Shown in pieces: positions 6,125 to 8,557 of a stretch of 8,557 bases of DNA (the first letter of the stretch is position 1; the number at the start of each line of letters is the position of its first letter). The notes under the pieces were generated by a model, which saw nothing but the letters and a program-made list of their open reading frames with translations, searched no databases and was not told the DNA's origin. Both the position numbers and the translations under genes were made by a program. This DNA is from CAZHRJ01 sp964534765 (GTDB lineage Bacteria > Lindowbacteria > 2-12-FULL-62-27): the NCBI GenBank assembly GCA_964534765.1, contig CAZHRJ010000128.1:1-8557 (forward strand), given 5' to 3'.

Positions 6125-7252
6125 CTATGAAACAGCCAACCAGGATTTCCATTTCTTGAAATTTTGGCCAAGACACCGGCGCAAACGCATGGCGTGGGCT
6201 CGAAATCGCGGCATGGCGGCGCTCAGTTCCGTAAGGTAATCGACCATCGATTCCAGATCCCGCCGGTCGATGTATTCCGCGGCCACGGCGCCGCCGGGAG
6301 TGCGGTTGTGGTAATTTCCTAGCGGCAACGCCACACCCGCGGCACGGTGGCCCATCGCGTTAAATACCGTCGCTTCGCAGGTTCCGCCGTCCAGAACGGC
6401 CGATTGGTATCGAAAATTCCGCCGACGTTTGGATAGAGACACGGCAACATGCCTCATGAATTCGAGCAGTCGCGGATCGAACATCGACGTGCGGTCGCCC
6501 AGCCGGATGACAACCCCTTTGCCCTGTTCNNNNNNNNNNGGCAGTTTCCGGCTCATCTCGATCGATACGATCCGGCAGACCTTCGGCAACCCGTGGCTTC
6601 GGATCAGCGCGCCCGCGCCAATGAACCCAACTTCCTCGGCCCGGGTGAAACAGCAGATCACGTGCACGGGACCGCTGCGATTTAGAAGTCGCCGCAAAAC
6701 GGATATCATCACCGCGCACCCGCAAACATCATCGATCGCCCGGGCATGCAATTGCTTGCCGCGCCAAAAATACGCCGGCACATCCCATACTCCCACCGTT
6801 CCGGCCGGCACAGGTCGCCGGGCGCGAATTCCGACTCGCGAGGGCGTTTGAGAAGCGGGCCTGTTGGCGGAGATGATCGTCCCGATGATCCGCGGGTCTG
6901 TCTGCCACTGAACGCGCTTGCCCACGAGATGCCCGCCCACCCCTCCAAGGACTCGGGCGGTTACCAGGCCGCCGCTCGTTGACCGCTCGGCCAGAAATCC
7001 AGGATGGTCCATGTGCGCCACCAGCGCCAGCGGCACAGCCCCGTCACGGCGCGGGCCGCGGCGAAGGCTCGCGATCACGTTGCCATGCCGGTCCGAATAA
7101 AATGGAATGGCCAGCGCCCGCAGTTGGCCGCAAACCGCGCGTTGGATGTACTCCTCATGAAAGGGAGCGGTCGGCAAAGTGAGCAGACTCTTCAAGCATA
7201 CCCGGTCAACCGAGTTTCGGCGACCGTCGACACGGTCGACCCGCGCGCTCAT
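6125..7252 (-). CDS. M42-family metallo-aminopeptidase
   Basis: Predicted cytoplasmic two-metal aminopeptidase of the M42 family (TET or PepA/FrvX-like; often misnamed endoglucanase), which removes N-terminal residues from peptides. The full set of family sites is visible: H80 in AHMDHPGF, the bridging D174 in ARAIDDVCG, the catalytic E206 and ligand E207 in TRAEEVGF, an acidic ligand at E232 in SIEMS, and H315 in GNYHNRTPGG. GGTCEATVF (289-297) is also typical. At 375 residues it is of usual length. A 10-base N run (6530-6539) removes about four residues just after SIEMSRKL; the frame continues across it and the spacing to EQGKGVVIRLGD is close to that of intact relatives. ATG 7252 overlaps the TGA of the upstream BolA-family gene as ATGA, implying translational coupling. 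Substrate preference cannot be read from the sequence. Confidence 0.9.
   Translation of the reverse strand: MSARVDRVDGRRNSVDRVCLKSLLTLPTAPFHEEYIQRAVCGQLRALAIPFYSDRHGNVIASLRRGPRRDGAVPLALVAHMDHPGFLAERSTSGGLVTARVLGGVGGHLVGKRVQWQTDPRIIGTIISANRPASQTPSRVGIRARRPVPAGTVGVWDVPAYFWRGKQLHARAIDDVCGCAVMISVLRRLLNRSGPVHVICCFTRAEEVGFIGAGALIRSHGLPKVCRIVSIEMSRKLXXXXEQGKGVVIRLGDRTSMFDPRLLEFMRHVAVSLSKRRRNFRYQSAVLDGGTCEATVFNAMGHRAAGVALPLGNYHNRTPGGAVAAEYIDRRDLESMVDYLTELSAAMPRFRAHAMRLRRCLGQNFKKWKSWLAVS
6530..6539. other. Assembly gap of 10 N
   Basis: Ten undetermined bases fall inside the M42 aminopeptidase gene. The reading frame on both sides is the same, and both flanks belong to the same protein. The true gap is therefore close to 10 bases, or differs from it by a multiple of three, and the gene need not be broken. 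Confidence 0.97.
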
Positions 7253-7518
7253 TTCGATGCGCGGGCTTCCGCCGGTGTCATCGTCACAAGTGCCAAAGCA
7301 TGGATGGACGATCCGATCTCGCCGCGCAGGGCATCATAGACCATCCGGTGCCGCTCCAGCGGAGATTTGGATTCGAACGCCGCCGATACGATCCGCGCCC
7401 GGTAATGACCGCTTCCGCCCTCCCGATGCCCCGCATGGTCGGCGCTCTCATCGAGGATGTCCACGACCTCGGCATTCAAGCGACTTATAAGAATCTCTTT
7501 CAACTGGAGTCTATCCAC
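7249..7518 (-). CDS. BolA family protein
   Basis: The 89-residue protein matches BolA from end to end: HAGHREGGSGHYRARIVSAAF (28-48), SPLERHRMVYDAL (52-64) and SIHALALVTMTP (71-82), with the near-invariant histidine at 73. BolA proteins are small KH-like folds that bind monothiol glutaredoxins and share a 2Fe-2S cluster; they are linked to iron homeostasis and stress-related envelope changes. No cysteine is present, so any cluster ligand must be histidine. The chosen GTG at 7518 follows AAAGGGGA by about 11 bases. The gene is first in a two-gene unit with the aminopeptidase (ATGA overlap). No glutaredoxin is visible in the window. Confidence 0.88.
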   Translation of the reverse strand: MDRLQLKEILISRLNAEVVDILDESADHAGHREGGSGHYRARIVSAAFESKSPLERHRMVYDALRGEIGSSIHALALVTMTPAEARASK

Positions 7519-7551
7519 CGCGACCGCTGTCCCCTTTCAAGAATTTCTGTA

Positions 7552-7557
7552 TATGAT
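7552..7557 (+). promoter_or_regulatory. Candidate -10 box of the MFS transporter gene
   Basis: TATGAT at 7552-7557 ends 12 bases before ATG 7570, so a transcript from it would have a leader of only about 6 bases. There is no clear -35 at 17 bases (GTCCCC). It overlaps, on the opposite strand, the TATCAT proposed for the BolA unit. Confidence 0.3.
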
Positions 7558-7582
7558 AGCTCTCTTGCCATGACCACTTCAA
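7553..7582 (-). promoter_or_regulatory. Candidate promoter of the BolA-aminopeptidase unit
   Basis: On the minus strand TTGAAG (7582-7577), an 18-base spacer and TATCAT (7558-7553) form a reasonable sigma70 promoter, with transcription starting near 7546 and a leader of about 28 bases that includes the AAAGGGGA site. The -35 lies inside the first codons of the divergent transporter gene. Confidence 0.45.
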
Positions 7583-8557
7583 CGACCCGTCCCGCGGTCT
7601 GGATGTCCAGCGTCCCGGTGGTGCTGGGGTTTGCCCTCTCCGGCATGCTGACGGGCGGGCTGATGCAGGCGGATGTGATGACCTACGAGCGGGCCTTTGG
7701 GCTGAACCACGAGACGGTCTCATTCTGGCTCAGTTTGTTCTCCCTCCTGACGGCCTTCAGCGGAGGCATGGCCGGATATTGGGCGGACCGATGCGGCGCG
7801 GGAAACGTGTACAAATGGTCCGTTTTTTTGTGCGGCCTGGGGCTCATCCTGTTTGTCGTTCACATCCTGCCCGTCACGCTGTGCGGATTTTTGATGGCGG
7901 CTTTCGGCATCGGCGGCCTCGTGATCGGCAACATTCTCGTGTCACAGGGGGAGACCGCACAGTTGAATCGGTCTATCAATTTCCTCCATGCCTCGCACGC
8001 CATCGCGCGCCTGGCCGCGGTGTTTCTCTCGATCTATGCGGTTGTCCTGCGATGGGAGTTGAGTTACGTCGCGCTTGGGATTCTATTTCTGATCCTGGTG
8101 CCGCTGTACCGGCCGCAATCGATGACTCCGTCAGCGTCATCATCGGCGCCTGCCGGATTGGCATCGGCGGCGTCACTGGTGTGGATTCATGCCGGTTTTT
8201 TTCTGTATATCGCCGCGGAGCAGGTGCTGATCACCTGGATATCCGCCTATTTTGAGCAGGAAAAACACTGGACAACGGCGCTTTCCAAATCCGCGTACGC
8301 GATTTTTTTGGTCGGCCTGATCCTGGGCCGGTGCCTGATTGCCCGGTTCCGGCCGATTGAACTCACGCTGGGCCTCTGCCGGATACTCGCCGCCGGCCAT
8401 GCCGCCGGCCTGATCCTGTTTCTGATGGACCTTCGGCCCGCCGCTCAACTTCTGGGATTGTTCATCGCGGGATTCTGCGAAGGCCCCGGCTGGCCGTCCC
8501 TGTTCGCGTACGCGATTCGGAGGTCCGCGGGTAAAGAGGGCGCGGTGACGGGAACGA
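7570..8557 (+). CDS. Major facilitator superfamily transporter, partial at the right edge
   Basis: The first 329 residues of a multi-spanning carrier are visible, with about nine hydrophobic helices. A motif-A-like loop, GYWADRCGAG (69-78), follows the second helix and is a hallmark of MFS secondary transporters. NFLHASHAIARL (137-148) and FLYIAAEQVLITWISAYF (211-228) resemble the N-x-x-H-x-x-x-G and GAE...W...Y patterns of FucP-like sugar porters, but this is too weak to name a substrate. A hydrophilic, serine- and alanine-rich loop at 182-203 separates the two six-helix halves. ATG 7570 is chosen because it precedes the first helix; no Shine-Dalgarno sequence lies upstream. An internal ATG at 7603 would give a shorter N-terminus but has no ribosome binding site either. 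The gene diverges from the BolA unit. Confidence 0.85.
   Translation, partial: MTTSTTRPAVWMSSVPVVLGFALSGMLTGGLMQADVMTYERAFGLNHETVSFWLSLFSLLTAFSGGMAGYWADRCGAGNVYKWSVFLCGLGLILFVVHILPVTLCGFLMAAFGIGGLVIGNILVSQGETAQLNRSINFLHASHAIARLAAVFLSIYAVVLRWELSYVALGILFLILVPLYRPQSMTPSASSSAPAGLASAASLVWIHAGFFLYIAAEQVLITWISAYFEQEKHWTTALSKSAYAIFLVGLILGRCLIARFRPIELTLGLCRILAAGHAAGLILFLMDLRPAAQLLGLFIAGFCEGPGWPSLFAYAIRRSAGKEGAVTGT

Noticed and set aside
5552..6176. Minus-strand frames covering the CBM9-like end and the small coiled-coil gene
   Set aside because: The plus-strand genes have a signal peptide, domain motifs and ribosome sites. The minus frames have none and cross gene boundaries.
7779..8255. Plus-strand frame of 158 codons within the MFS gene
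   Set aside because: It is in a different frame from the hydrophobic, motif-A-bearing transporter that is open through the whole interval.
1..8557. CRISPR arrays, tRNA or rRNA genes, transposases, phage or toxin-antitoxin modules
   Set aside because: No regularly spaced repeats, no cloverleaf-like sequences with the standard T-loop text and no transposase or phage motifs were seen; nearly all DNA is assigned to protein genes.

Overview
The window is a GC-rich (roughly 60%) bacterial stretch, densely coded, with seven protein genes plus one partial gene at each end. There are no rRNA, tRNA, CRISPR or insertion-sequence features. A 10-base run of N and an apparent chimeric left edge suggest a scaffold from a draft or metagenome assembly. 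A Maf-type motility-associated protein, a secreted CBM9-like protein, an M42 aminopeptidase and a VanZ-like membrane protein fit a free-living bacterium, probably Gram-negative. No marker here fixes the phylum.

Layout. Positions 1-1517 (minus) hold an acetolactate synthase large subunit (ilvB) that is normal for about 446 residues. At about nt 160-180 it changes in frame, without a stop, into a segment resembling the DUF1444/YtpQ family, and the ALS cofactor-binding C-terminus is lost. A 125-bp divergent intergenic region (1518-1642) holds a strong sigma70-type promoter for ilvB and a 14-bp tandem repeat. Positions 1643-3151 (plus) encode a VanZ-like membrane protein with a large extra extracytoplasmic domain. 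It converges on a Maf/DUF115 protein (minus, stop at 3182). The Maf gene diverges from a secreted CBM9-like protein (5087-5803, plus), which is followed by a small coiled-coil protein (5862-6107, plus). A two-gene minus-strand unit follows, a BolA-family gene (7518-7249) and an M42 aminopeptidase (7252-6125) joined by an ATGA overlap. The last gene is a divergent MFS transporter (7570 to the right edge).

The genes do not form an obvious single pathway. They read as several short transcription units: branched-chain amino acid synthesis, an envelope protein, surface glycan or flagellar glycosylation, a secreted sugar-binding-like protein, peptide turnover with an Fe-S/stress-related BolA, and solute transport. 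I see no convincing undescribed multi-gene system. The points most worth checking are the ALS/DUF1444 junction (most likely an assembly chimera), the VanZ protein with its unrecognised extracytoplasmic domain, and compact promoters that sit almost on the start codons of ilvB and of the MFS gene.
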